Shown: positions 7,610-16,802, counted from the first letter of the stretch. The stretch: DNA of 64,000 nucleotides from Pelagihabitans sp947500445 (GCF_050589625.1 NZ_JBNGOP010000004.1:1-64000); one strand, 5' to 3'. Notes: generated from the letters alone by a model not told the origin. Numbers and translations are program-made.

Positions 7610-7633
7610 CAATTCAAAAATATGCGACTTTAA

Positions 7634-9394
7634 ATGAAATTTTTACGAAATCTACTTGCTGCCATTCTTGGTACTTTGATCGCCCTGGGAATTGTGTTCC
7701 TGATGTTCTTTATATTGGCCAGTTTGATCGGAAATGCCGAAGATACGGTCAGTATCGAGTCCGATTCCATACTCGAACTGCAATTGCAACTGCCCATAAA
7801 CGATTATACCGGTCAAAACAACACCGATCCCTTCGCAGGGGTCTTTGAGCAATCGCAAGGATTGGACGAGATTTTGAACGCCATTCAAGTAGCAAAGGAC
7901 GATAATGATATTAAGGGAATCAGTATCAACAATAACTTTTTGCTTACCGGGCTGGCGCAAACACAGGAGATCCGAAAGGCATTGGCCGATTTTAAGGAAA
8001 GTGGAAAGTTCGTTTACGCCTATGGGGATTTTTACTTGCAAAAGGATTACTACTTGGCAACGGTCGCGGATTCCATTTTTCTGAATCCTGTCGGGGGTAT
8101 GGATTTTAAGGGCCTTTCCTCCGAGGTACTCTTTTTTAAGGAACTTCAGGAAAAGACCGGGGTGAAGCTTGAAGTGATCCGACATGGAAAATACAAAAGT
8201 GCCGTTGAGCCTTTTATTGCCGATGAAATGAGCGATGCGAACCGTAGGCAGATCAAGGAACTGATCATGTCGCTATGGGAATCCATGGTCGTTGATATGG
8301 CCGCGGGAAGAAATACCTCCGTTGCCAATTTGAATGCCATTGCCGACACCTTGGGCGGCCGTTTGCCCCAATACGCGAAAAATTCCGGACTGGTCGACGG
8401 GCTGTTGTTCTATGATCAATATGAAAAGAAATTGCGAAATGCGGTATCGGTTGCCGAGGATGGCGAATTGAACGTGGTTTCCCTGGAGGAGTACACCAAG
8501 CGGGCCAACACCAAAGGGAACAAAAAAGGAAAAGATAAGATTGCGGTCATTTATGCCCAAGGCGAAATACGGTATGGCGAGGGAGATCAAGAAGGTATCG
8601 GCCAAGGGTTGATGACAAAGGCGATACGAAAAGTAAAGGACGACGAGGACGTAAAAGCGATAGTGTTGCGGGTAGACTCTCCGGGTGGAAGCGCCTTGGT
8701 CTCCGATATCATATGGCGCGAACTGGAGCTGGCCAAAGCAAAAAAACCGGTAGTGGTCTCCATGGGTAACGTTGCCGCATCGGGAGGCTATTATATCGCC
8801 GTGGGTGCCAATAAAATTTTTGCCGAACCTACGACCATCACAGGTTCTATCGGGGTATTTGGTACCGTGCCCAATATCAACGGGCTCGCTACGGATATCG
8901 GCATCAATGCCGAACAAGTGGGCACACATAAAAATGCAGTGGACTATTCCGTTTTTGAACCCATGGACGATACCTTTCGGGAAACCGTGCAGGAGGGTAT
9001 CGAGGAAATATATGACACCTTTTTGGACCGGGTATCCCAAGGTAGGGGCATCAGTATCGCCGAGGCCGACAGCCTTGCCCAAGGAAGGGTATGGAGCGGT
9101 ACGGATGCAAAACGGTTGGGCTTGATCGACGAATTGGGAAATTTGGACGACGCGATTACCGAGGCTGCCAAAATGGCGGAGTTGGAGTCCTACGGCATAC
9201 GGAAATATCCAAAATACAAAACCGGTTTTGAGCAACTGATGGAAGATTTGGGAGGTGCCGGTGCCAAGGCGCAGGAAAAGTTCATAAAAGAAAAGATCGG
9301 AACGGAAGCATACCAAACATTACGAACCATTAAAACTGCCCTGCAACAAAAGGGAATTCAAGCAAGAATGCCTTTTGTGCTCGATATCGATTAA
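7634..9394 (+). CDS. sppA: Signal peptide peptidase SppA, 67K type
   Basis: A 586-aa membrane-bound serine protease that degrades cleaved signal peptides. An N-terminal membrane helix (about 9-32) is followed by two tandem ClpP-like domains. The N-terminal half carries the candidate general-base lysine K188 (RHGKYKSAVEPF). The C-terminal half carries the nucleophile S383 (MGNVAASGGYYIA), followed by the family's TTITGSIGVFG segment. The length matches long-type SppA, which has Lys and Ser on separate halves. It is separated by three bases from the downstream transporter gene, so the two are probably co-transcribed. Confidence 0.93.
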   Translation: MKFLRNLLAAILGTLIALGIVFLMFFILASLIGNAEDTVSIESDSILELQLQLPINDYTGQNNTDPFAGVFEQSQGLDEILNAIQVAKDDNDIKGISINNNFLLTGLAQTQEIRKALADFKESGKFVYAYGDFYLQKDYYLATVADSIFLNPVGGMDFKGLSSEVLFFKELQEKTGVKLEVIRHGKYKSAVEPFIADEMSDANRRQIKELIMSLWESMVVDMAAGRNTSVANLNAIADTLGGRLPQYAKNSGLVDGLLFYDQYEKKLRNAVSVAEDGELNVVSLEEYTKRANTKGNKKGKDKIAVIYAQGEIRYGEGDQEGIGQGLMTKAIRKVKDDEDVKAIVLRVDSPGGSALVSDIIWRELELAKAKKPVVVSMGNVAASGGYYIAVGANKIFAEPTTITGSIGVFGTVPNINGLATDIGINAEQVGTHKNAVDYSVFEPMDDTFRETVQEGIEEIYDTFLDRVSQGRGISIAEADSLAQGRVWSGTDAKRLGLIDELGNLDDAITEAAKMAELESYGIRKYPKYKTGFEQLMEDLGGAGAKAQEKFIKEKIGTEAYQTLRTIKTALQQKGIQARMPFVLDID

Positions 9395-9397
9395 TAC

Positions 9398-10108
9398 ATG
9401 ACCCTAAAAGACCAGAAACTGGCCTACCGGATCTATCTGTATCTGGGGGCACTGTTCATAACATCTCTAGTGGTGTCGAACCTGATTTTCCAGAAGTTCT
9501 TTTACTGGAAACCCTTTGGAGACGTTACCGTGTTCGGGGCCACCCTTTTTGAGGTCTCCGTTGGTATTCTGCCCTATCCCATTACCTTCTTGATCACCGA
9601 TCTGATTTCGGAGATTTACGGTAAAAAAAAGGCCAATCAAATCGTCACGGCAGGTATTTTTGCCTCTTTTTTCTCCCTAACGATCGTCGTTTTAGCCGAT
9701 GTTGCGCCGGCAATTCCAAAATCACCTATCGACGATGCGACCTTTACACAGGTTTTTGCGCTTAGTCCGGTGGCGGTGCTGGCATCCATGATCGCCTATC
9801 TTTTTGCACAATATGTAGATATAGCCCTGTATCACTTTTGGAAACGCGTAACCAAGGGCAAATTACTTTGGTTACGGAACAACTTTTCTACTTTTTTATC
9901 ACAGTTCGCGGATACGTTTACGGTAGTTGGGCTCCTTTGTATTTTTAAGGTGTTGCCCTGGGACCTGTTTTTTGGGCTTTTGGTAAGCGGTTTTCTTTTT
10001 AAGGTTTTTATAGCATTTATCGACACCCCTTTTCTCTATTTTTTCGTATATCTCTTACGAAAACGATTCGGACTTGCCATTGGGGAAGAAATAAAGCTGG
10101 AAGTATAA
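9398..10108 (+). CDS. Queuosine precursor transporter (YhhQ/Vut_1 family)
   Basis: A 236-aa integral membrane protein with about six helices. Family hallmarks are the early ISEIYGKKKANQIV segment, the preceding PYPITFLITDL stretch and the C-terminal ADTFTVVGLL and FLFKVFIAFIDTPFLYFFVYLL regions. Members take up preQ0/preQ1, the precursors of the tRNA wobble base queuosine. It starts three bases after sppA. No queuosine synthesis genes are nearby, so the assignment rests on family resemblance alone. Confidence 0.85.
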   Translation: MTLKDQKLAYRIYLYLGALFITSLVVSNLIFQKFFYWKPFGDVTVFGATLFEVSVGILPYPITFLITDLISEIYGKKKANQIVTAGIFASFFSLTIVVLADVAPAIPKSPIDDATFTQVFALSPVAVLASMIAYLFAQYVDIALYHFWKRVTKGKLLWLRNNFSTFLSQFADTFTVVGLLCIFKVLPWDLFFGLLVSGFLFKVFIAFIDTPFLYFFVYLLRKRFGLAIGEEIKLEV

Positions 10109-10172
10109 AATATAAGGACTTTCCAAGAGTTATACACCTGTAGGGCCTTGGCCGTTTTATCATACAACTATC

Positions 10173-12920
10173 ATGAGGAAAAAAATTATAAAAATCGGAG
10201 GTATTCTGTTGTTACTTCTTGTAGGTATCGTCATAGCCGCACCGTTTCTTTTGGAGGCTAAAATTGGCGACCTTATTAAAAACAATGTGAACAATAACGT
10301 GAACGCTACGTTGGATTTTTCCGAAGCGGACCTGAGCCTTATCCGAAGTTTTCCAAGTGCAGCGGTACGCCTTACAAATGTTGCTTTGGTGAACAAATCC
10401 CCCTTTGAGGGAGATACCCTTTTTGCAGCAAAAAAAGTGGAGCTTAAAATGGGTATCGCCCAACTCTTCAATACCGAGTCAGAGCCTATTGCCATTAAAA
10501 AGTTATTGGTCGATGGGGCCATTGTGAACATTACCGTCGATGAAGATGAAAATGCCAGTTATGATATTGGAAAGGAAACAACGGACGTGGCTTCTGCCGA
10601 AACGGAACCTTCTGGCGGATTTCAGCTGAACCTACAGCAGTACGAGCTGTCCAACGCTGCCATAAGCTATAACGACCGCGCTGCGGGAATACAGTTCAAC
10701 CTTGTTGAGTTGCAGCACAAGGGCAGTGGTGATCTTTCCTTACAAACTTCGGAATTGGAAACGACCACCAGTGCGCTCGTTACCTTTGGTATGGATAGCA
10801 CGGTTTACCTTAATCGGAACAAGGTGCAATTGGATGCCCTGATCGGTGTCGACCTCACCCAGGACAAATATTCGTTTTTAAAGAATGAAGCGATCGTTAA
10901 CCAGTTGCCATTGGTTTTCGATGGTTTTGTAAAATTGAACAACAGTAGCCAGGAGGTCGATGTTAGTTTTAAAACGCCCTCGTCCGATTTTAAAAACTTT
11001 TTAGCGGTAATACCGGAAGCCTATTCCAAAAACATTGAAAACGTGAAAACGACCGGTAATTTCGAAGTCGGTGGGCGTTTTTATGGTATTGTGGACGAAA
11101 CCCATATACCAAAATTTGATATTGCCATCAATTCTACGAACGCGAGTTTTAAATATCCCGATCTGCCAAAATCGGTGCAAAATGTAAACATCGATACCAA
11201 GATCAACAACAGAACGGGAATTGTGGAGGATACCTATGTCGATATCGATACGTTGACCTTTACCATCGACAAAGATCGCTTTAACATGACGGCACACTTA
11301 AAGGAACTCATGGGAAATACAAAGGTAAATGCTCACGTTGACGGAACGATGCATTTGGCCAACCTTGCACAAGCGTATCCCGTACCGGACGGTTTGGACC
11401 TCAAAGGACTGTTGGAGGCGAATATTACGACCGCTTTTGATATGGCCTCCGTAGAAAGCCATAACTACAAAAACACGAAGACGACCGGTGCTTTGAATCT
11501 GAAGGACTTTGAATACCGTTCCGATGAGGTGGCCAAGCCCATCGCGTTGCAGACCACAGCGATCACTTTTAACCCAGAAACGGTTACCCTCGACCAGTTG
11601 AGCGGTACTACCGGAGAAACCGATTTTAACGCCACCGGAAGTATCGAAAACCTATTGGGATTTCTCTTTAACGACGAACAGGTTGAAGGAAACTTTGATT
11701 TGAACTCCAATACGTTCGCGCTGAACGATTTTATGGTTCCCGATCAGGAAGATGCTACAGATGGTGGGACACCGAAGGACTCCGGTTCCGAAACGCCGGG
11801 TGCTACGGAAAAAATAAAGATTCCTTCTTTTCTGGATGCCACCATCAACGCCAATGCGACCAAGGTATTGTATGATAATTTGGTCTTAAAGGATGTAAAG
11901 GGGCAGCTAAGGATTAAAGATGAAAAAGCGGTTTTAAGCAATATGACATCTTCGTTGTTCGATGGAAAAATAGCCTTTGACGGAGAGGTGTCCACCAAAA
12001 ATGAGATCCCGACCTTTGCCATGAACCTTGGGCTGGACAAACTGGAAATCGGGGAAACCTTCAAATCATTGGAATTGTTCAAGGTGCTCGCACCCGTGGC
12101 AAGTATACTGCAGGGGAAATTGGATTCCGATATTCAGTTGTCCGGTAACCTTACCAATGATTTTAGTCCCGACCTGTTATCCCTAAGCGGAAATATTTTG
12201 GCCAATATCTTTGCCAGGGAAATCGATACGGAAAAAACACCGGTATTGAACGCACTCGATAACAAGCTGGATTTTATCGATCTGAAAAGCCTTAACCTGG
12301 ACCAACTAAAAACCAAGCTGACTTTTGAGGACGGTATCGTTAGTGTAAAGCCTTTTACCATAGCGTATAAGGATATGGCCATCAATATCGACGGCGGTCA
12401 TACCTTTGATCAAAAACTTGACTATACCGCTACGATGGAGGTGCCCGCAAAGTACTTGGGTTCTCAGGTAAACGACCTTATCGCAAAAATCGACGACAGT
12501 TCCCTAAAGGGTATGACCATTCCTGTGAAGGCAAATATTGGAGGGGTGTACAACAGCCCGGCCGTGACTACCGATTTAAGTTCGGGCATCAAAAGTCTTA
12601 CCGGTCAACTTATCGAAGTGCAAAAGCAAAAACTGGTGAACCAAGGAAAGGACAAGGCCAAAGACCTTATCGGGGATATTCTGAACCGTAACAGTACCGA
12701 TACCACTCAAACTAAAAATGGAAGCGACAACGATGTGAAGGAAGTTCTGGGCGGAATTTTAGGAGGGCAAAAGAAAAAGGATAGTGTTACCGCTTCGGAT
12801 GCACCGCCAGAAAATGGGGAAGATGTGGTAAAAGAAAAGGCAAAAAATATTTTAGGGGGCCTTTTGGGTGGTAAAAAGAAAAAAGACAGTTCGAAATCCG
12901 AGGAGAAAGAAAAGCAGTAA
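10173..12920 (+). CDS. AsmA-family envelope protein
   Basis: A 915-aa protein with an N-terminal membrane anchor (about 5-27, IKIGGILLLLLVGIVIAAPFLLEAKI), followed by a long, mostly beta-strand periplasmic region typical of AsmA-like proteins, which are thought to act as lipid-transfer bridges between the membranes. The AsmA N-terminal signature (FSEADLSLIRSFPSAAVRLTNVALVNKSPFEGDTLFAAKKVELKM) and the C-terminal AsmA region (about 640-830) are both present. The last 90 residues are low-complexity and charged, with a repeated LGGxLGGxKKKDS motif seen twice. It is the last gene before the T6SS-like island. Confidence 0.85.
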   Translation: MRKKIIKIGGILLLLLVGIVIAAPFLLEAKIGDLIKNNVNNNVNATLDFSEADLSLIRSFPSAAVRLTNVALVNKSPFEGDTLFAAKKVELKMGIAQLFNTESEPIAIKKLLVDGAIVNITVDEDENASYDIGKETTDVASAETEPSGGFQLNLQQYELSNAAISYNDRAAGIQFNLVELQHKGSGDLSLQTSELETTTSALVTFGMDSTVYLNRNKVQLDALIGVDLTQDKYSFLKNEAIVNQLPLVFDGFVKLNNSSQEVDVSFKTPSSDFKNFLAVIPEAYSKNIENVKTTGNFEVGGRFYGIVDETHIPKFDIAINSTNASFKYPDLPKSVQNVNIDTKINNRTGIVEDTYVDIDTLTFTIDKDRFNMTAHLKELMGNTKVNAHVDGTMHLANLAQAYPVPDGLDLKGLLEANITTAFDMASVESHNYKNTKTTGALNLKDFEYRSDEVAKPIALQTTAITFNPETVTLDQLSGTTGETDFNATGSIENLLGFLFNDEQVEGNFDLNSNTFALNDFMVPDQEDATDGGTPKDSGSETPGATEKIKIPSFLDATINANATKVLYDNLVLKDVKGQLRIKDEKAVLSNMTSSLFDGKIAFDGEVSTKNEIPTFAMNLGLDKLEIGETFKSLELFKVLAPVASILQGKLDSDIQLSGNLTNDFSPDLLSLSGNILANIFAREIDTEKTPVLNALDNKLDFIDLKSLNLDQLKTKLTFEDGIVSVKPFTIAYKDMAINIDGGHTFDQKLDYTATMEVPAKYLGSQVNDLIAKIDDSSLKGMTIPVKANIGGVYNSPAVTTDLSSGIKSLTGQLIEVQKQKLVNQGKDKAKDLIGDILNRNSTDTTQTKNGSDNDVKEVLGGILGGQKKKDSVTASDAPPENGEDVVKEKAKNILGGLLGGKKKKDSSKSEEKEKQ

Positions 12921-12998
12921 ACGTAACACGATGTAACATTCGAATAAAAGTAATTTTACATTGAAAGGAAAGTTGTAATTTACAGATGATGAAATTAC

Positions 12999-13020
12999 AC
13001 CATTTCAAAGTTAAAATGGT
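12999..13020. repeat. Dispersed palindrome, copy B
   Basis: ACCATTTCAAAGTTAAAATGGT: 7-bp perfect arms around a short loop. It lies 16 bases before the tssD start, between the AsmA gene and the T6SS-like island, where it could be a terminator or part of the 5' leader. Confidence 0.6.
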
Positions 13021-13035
13021 AATAACAGTGTGCTT

Positions 13036-13734
13036 ATGAGTTTTTTAGCCAAATTATATATAAACGGAAGGGTAATCAATGTTTTGGATACCAACATTCA
13101 ATTCTATCAGGATGTAAACCCTATAAGTTTTAAGCCGAGTGCATTGCCAGCAGGGGGAGTGTTTAATATGACCTTGGAGGCCGATGGTACGACCGATCTT
13201 TTGAACCTGGCGGTTGCTCCCGATACCATGTGCAACGGATACATCCGTTTTTATAAAAGGGATGGAATGTCCAAACTGGTCGATTACGAATTTTACGATA
13301 CCTACGTTGTGGCGTACAAACGGGTTTTTGAAGGATATATGGGAAGGGTCACTACCGACCATTACACGCTTTCGCCCGGTATTTTAAGAATTGGGGATAT
13401 GGTGTTCGAAAAATGGTGGAAAGTGACCGATTTGGCCGCAAATGATACTCCGATAGCGACCCCCGAATTAAAGAAATCCCCAAAGGTCACGGATTATTAC
13501 ATTACGGATAGCGAGGGCAACAGAATTGAGGAAACGAAAATAGGACAGACCATTACGCTCAACATTCGTACCCAGGATATGATCGGGGAAACCATGACCA
13601 TCAATCTTGACAATCCTTCGGCCGATTTCATGTATCAAGGTAAGGTTTTGGAGAACGATACTTTGGCCGACCTCACCATTACCAAGAAAATAGAGCGCAT
13701 TAAATTGGAAGTTGTTAAACAAGGAACAAAATAA
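13036..13734 (+). CDS. tssD: T6SS tube protein TssD (Hcp) with a C-terminal Ig-like extension
   Basis: A 232-aa protein. Residues 1 to about 130 resemble the Bacteroidota Hcp (TssD) family: MSFLAKLYINGRVINVLD, then a PSALPAGGVFNMTLEA segment, the RFYKRDGMSKLVDYEFYDTYVV strand block and a final LSPGILRIGDM strand. Hcp stacks in hexameric rings to form the T6SS inner tube and can carry effectors. Usual members are about 130-140 aa. Here a linker (130-150) leads to an extra beta-rich, Ig-like domain (150-232; KIGQTITLNIRTQ, GETMTINLDN). The ATG at 13036 is preferred over a GTG at 13030. Its stop overlaps the start of the effector candidate by one base. No T6SS sheath or baseplate genes are in the window. 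Confidence 0.85.
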   Translation: MSFLAKLYINGRVINVLDTNIQFYQDVNPISFKPSALPAGGVFNMTLEADGTTDLLNLAVAPDTMCNGYIRFYKRDGMSKLVDYEFYDTYVVAYKRVFEGYMGRVTTDHYTLSPGILRIGDMVFEKWWKVTDLAANDTPIATPELKKSPKVTDYYITDSEGNRIEETKIGQTITLNIRTQDMIGETMTINLDNPSADFMYQGKVLENDTLADLTITKKIERIKLEVVKQGTK

Positions 13735-15170
13735 TGGCAAACAATACATTCCAGCTTTCTGTTTTAGGAGAGAACAGAACACTTGACTTAAAAGTCTTAC
13801 CGGAAATTACGGATAGTTTTTGGTTGAACATAAAGGACGAAGAGATACCTAAGGACGACGAGGGCGTGCAGGATATTTATCATGGAGAAAAGGTAAAGGT
13901 AAAATTAGTGGTCACCGGTGCCGAGGAAGGCCAGGAATTGGTGATCACCGTTAAATCTCAGGACGATGGCGCGGAACTTGCCGAGAGCGAGAAACAACCT
14001 TTTGCCCTATCGACCAAAGTACAGAATGGTGAAGCGTTGAGTGAACCGTTCTATATAGACCCCATTTGGTTCGATAAGGAAAATACGGTCACCTATGTTT
14101 TCGATGTTAAACTAAAAGAGGGCGATTCGGTTCTAGCGGAGAACTTGCCAGAAGCCGAGGAGAAAAGGTTGGCTCCGGTAGGGTTCGGAAAACCCGATCT
14201 GTTTAAAATGGACCCTACAAAAGGATACAGTTTGGAACGTGAATCCAACGGAAAAAAAACAGCGTATACCGGTGGTAAGATGGAAGAAATCGAATTGTAC
14301 CAAAGTTGGTTCGAAGACGACTCGGATGAACTCGATACGGCTAAGAAAGTTCAAATTAAGTCATATTTTGAAAGTGTTTATATGACACGCCTGATGGGGT
14401 GGTCTCCAAATAATGAATATGGCAATGCCGCGAATAGGGCCAAGATTATTGCCGCTTTCGAAACGGCTTCGTCCAAACACGGCGTGCCCGCTTCAATCAT
14501 GTTTACTTATGCGGCAGGCGAAGGAATGCAGTTAAGATGTAGTCGTGGACCATTGACCGATATAAATAAACAGGTCCAGTCTTTTCAGGCTTTTGGACTA
14601 GACTTTTTTGAGGAGCAGGCCGCAGGTCTTAAAAAGCAAGGTTATTTGTCCAAATCATTTGATACTAAAGCGACCGCCCTCGCCGAAAAGTATGTTGATT
14701 CAAAAGGAAAAAAATATTACTTAGTTAAGCCTGTTAAGGATTTTAAAGGTGGAGACTATGCAATCGTTAGATTGAAAAAAGGCGGTTACTATACTAGATC
14801 AGAGGCAGCGGACGGAGGTAAGACCGTCTCCGTTTATCCGGTGGTCTTTAAAGATTTGCTTACCGGAATTGAAGGTGCCTGCGCCGTTTATGCAAAAGCT
14901 TACGACGACGCACAGGCCAGTAGTAAAAAAATCGGTTGGGGGGAGCTTACCCAAAACCAAAAGGCCTTCTTTGGGTATGTAAAAATCCAAAAAACCAGTA
15001 CCAAAGGGAATGCGGAATTGAACCGGTATCGGCCCAAGCCCGATGCCAACTTTTATGATCGTAAATATAGCCCTGTCGGAGTTCTAGAGATTGAGGCAAT
15101 TATGGATAAAAGTTACCGACGCTATGTTGCTTGGCGTTACATTCGTTTAGGAAAGTTTTTTACGGAATGA
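13734..15170 (+). CDS. Candidate T6SS effector with a lysozyme-like C-terminal region
   Basis: A 478-aa protein without a signal peptide, as expected for T6SS cargo. Residues about 26-130 look like an Ig-like domain (YHGEKVKVKLVVTGAEEGQELVITVK), similar in pattern to the TssD extension. Residues about 205-430 look lysozyme/transglycosylase-like: KIIAAFETASSKHGVPASIM, then FTYAAGEGMQL with a candidate catalytic E263, then SFQAFGLDFFEEQAAGL and DLLTGIEGACAVYAKAYDDA helices. That would cut peptidoglycan in a rival's periplasm. It is coupled upstream to tssD (TAATG) and downstream to a secreted immunity-like gene (ATGA). The cargo role is inferred from context; the fold call needs structure prediction. 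Confidence 0.6.
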   Translation: MANNTFQLSVLGENRTLDLKVLPEITDSFWLNIKDEEIPKDDEGVQDIYHGEKVKVKLVVTGAEEGQELVITVKSQDDGAELAESEKQPFALSTKVQNGEALSEPFYIDPIWFDKENTVTYVFDVKLKEGDSVLAENLPEAEEKRLAPVGFGKPDLFKMDPTKGYSLERESNGKKTAYTGGKMEEIELYQSWFEDDSDELDTAKKVQIKSYFESVYMTRLMGWSPNNEYGNAANRAKIIAAFETASSKHGVPASIMFTYAAGEGMQLRCSRGPLTDINKQVQSFQAFGLDFFEEQAAGLKKQGYLSKSFDTKATALAEKYVDSKGKKYYLVKPVKDFKGGDYAIVRLKKGGYYTRSEAADGGKTVSVYPVVFKDLLTGIEGACAVYAKAYDDAQASSKKIGWGELTQNQKAFFGYVKIQKTSTKGNAELNRYRPKPDANFYDRKYSPVGVLEIEAIMDKSYRRYVAWRYIRLGKFFTE

Positions 15171-15817
15171 TTTTGCCCATGCGATTCATATGGACAATTT
15201 TGTTCGGTCTGGGGCACTGTTTTAGTGTTCAGGCCCAAAAGAGTTGGGATGTAGAGGCCCCTGACAAATCCATAAAAGTAACCAACTACCGCGCCTTTGA
15301 TCAAGGTCTGGACAGTGTGGTGATCCGGCATAAGGACTCTAGGCTAAGTTTTTTTGGTGATTCATTATGCCAGGGCCCTGATGACGAATCGTGCATAACC
15401 GGTGCTGCCGGAGTATCCTTTATATCCGATATTCAAGTTTTGGACGATAGCAGGTATATGCTTTTCTCATTTTCGAATGGATCCCTGCGGAGTAGATTTG
15501 ATCTTATGATCTATAACAAACAAACGAACGCTATCGATTTTTGGTTGATATCATCTTTGTCGGATAAAACAACTCCCACGGTGCTCTTTTATTATCTAGA
15601 GGATACCCAAGAGCTGTTGCTCCCTAAGGCGATTAACTTTATCGATGCCGAATGGATCCACACTGTAGATTACATGAATAAAACTGCGGAACATCTTGTG
15701 CCCATTAAAAAGGACTTTAAAATAGTGCAGCTGTTCGATTCCCATTATAGTTATATAGATCGCTCAGAAGAAGACCTGTTTTATGTGATACCTTTACGCA
15801 AAGGGGATAAAAAATAA
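15167..15817 (+). CDS. Secreted immunity-like protein, paralogue 1
   Basis: A 216-aa protein with a signal peptide (MRFIWTILFGLGHCFSVQAQ). The start at 15167 overlaps the effector stop by four bases (ATGA); an in-frame ATG at 15179 is the alternative. The mature part is beta-strand rich: FDQGLDSVVIRHKDSRLSFF, then SRFDLMIYNKQTNAIDFW, then VLFYYLEDTQELLLP. The same three blocks recur in the two following paralogues. A periplasmic protein coupled to a candidate peptidoglycan-cutting effector fits the position of a cognate immunity protein. There is no direct proof of function. Confidence 0.6.
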   Translation: MILPMRFIWTILFGLGHCFSVQAQKSWDVEAPDKSIKVTNYRAFDQGLDSVVIRHKDSRLSFFGDSLCQGPDDESCITGAAGVSFISDIQVLDDSRYMLFSFSNGSLRSRFDLMIYNKQTNAIDFWLISSLSDKTTPTVLFYYLEDTQELLLPKAINFIDAEWIHTVDYMNKTAEHLVPIKKDFKIVQLFDSHYSYIDRSEEDLFYVIPLRKGDKK

Positions 15818-15825
15818 CTATTGGG

Positions 15826-16488
15826 ATGATTGGAAAAATAAAATCATGGTTCTGCCTTTTGATTGCGCTGTTCGGTATACTGTTGGGCAGTGCACAAGAT
15901 CAAAAAAAACTACTGTTCGAAGATCGTATAAGCATACGGCATTCCTATTTTGGGGATGGGACGGTAAAATGTTTGCGTATTAGCGATGGTGATGAGAAAA
16001 TTAGCTTTTCAAAAAAAGATTTCCTCAAAGGCTTGCAATCGGAGACCAATGGAATTTATGAAAGTACCGAACAATTGGCCTTTTTGCCTCAAATCGAACA
16101 TATTTCAAGATTATCGACCGATATCATTGTATTCAAGGGAAGTTATCCGTTTTTCGGATCGGTACAGCACCTGATTTTTTATAGTACCGCTTCCAAATCT
16201 ATCGTAAAATGGGTTGCGTACTACGCCAGTTATGAGAACGTTATCAATTCACTTTTTTTCTATACGGATAGTAATCGGGTTTTGCTTAAGAATAATAGAA
16301 ATTCTATCTACCAGCAAAAAATATACGTGTTGAAGTATAGGAGCAATTCCGTTGAAACCATCTTGCCCTCAAAAAGTACAATGCGCACGGTCGGAGTTGG
16401 TTTGGGGGCGAGCACTAAAGAGGACTGGGATACCACAAGAGATGAGGCAAAGGAGTATTTTGAGTTCGGTCTTTACGATTTACCCTAA
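15826..16488 (+). CDS. Secreted immunity-like protein, paralogue 2
   Basis: A 220-aa protein with a signal peptide (WFCLLIALFGILLGSAQ). It starts eight bases after paralogue 1, so it is in the same operon. The pattern matches paralogues 1 and 3: GDGTVKCLRISDGDEKISFS, VQHLIFYSTASKSIVKW and NSLFFYTDSNRVLL correspond to their three conserved blocks, at low identity. It may protect against a related effector from other strains, or against the same effector. The C-terminal 40 residues (GASTKEDWDTTRDEAKEYFEF) have no counterpart in the others. Confidence 0.5.
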   Translation: MIGKIKSWFCLLIALFGILLGSAQDQKKLLFEDRISIRHSYFGDGTVKCLRISDGDEKISFSKKDFLKGLQSETNGIYESTEQLAFLPQIEHISRLSTDIIVFKGSYPFFGSVQHLIFYSTASKSIVKWVAYYASYENVINSLFFYTDSNRVLLKNNRNSIYQQKIYVLKYRSNSVETILPSKSTMRTVGVGLGASTKEDWDTTRDEAKEYFEFGLYDLP

Positions 16489-16516
16489 ATTACCCTAAAC
16501 GATTTAGTAGTCCTTG

Positions 16517-16615
16517 TTATTCCATTTCTGATTTGGCAATGAGTTCAACACCCTTTTTGCCGTAATACCAATGAATTTTTCGGGAAATTTTTAAGTCTTC
16601 TGTCAAAGTATCCAT
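16517..16615 (-). pseudogene. Possible 32-codon gene remnant
   Basis: A short frame on the minus strand (MDTLTEDLKISRKIHWYYGKKGVELI..., stop at 16517) reads like the C-terminal end of a normal protein rather than random sequence. It lies in the 307-bp gap between immunity-like paralogues 2 and 3. There is no recognised family. It could be a leftover fragment of a gene lost when the island was rearranged, or chance. Confidence 0.25.
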
Positions 16616-16705
16616 TACGGGCTACCACAATAAGTCATACTACAGAAGTTTGGTTTGGTGCTAGGTACTGTTGGGTAAACACTTCAGTAAATAAAATTTA
16701 CAAAT

Positions 16706-16802
16706 TATGAAATGAGCCATAACAATTCTTGATACCAACCGAAATGATTATTGGTGAATTACATCTGACCATTAAAAAACAATAAATATAAACAGATGAA
16801 AA
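16706..16802 (+). repeat. 97-bp duplicated leader, copy 1
   Basis: Matches the reverse complement of 53009-53105 at 95 of 97 positions. It ends in the first codons of immunity-like paralogue 3 (ATG at 16796). The identity stops abruptly at both ends: the upstream DNA and the coding parts are unrelated. It must contain the 5' leader, probably the promoter, of both genes. I see no TAnnTTTG box in it. Confidence 0.9.

Noticed and set aside
8273..9316. Long antisense ORF across sppA
   Set aside because: It is the shadow of a complete SppA coding sequence and shows no domain of its own.
14346..14363. Another copy of the boundary repeat (AAAGTTCAAATT...) in the effector gene
   Set aside because: Only the first half matches and it lies within coding sequence; chance similarity.
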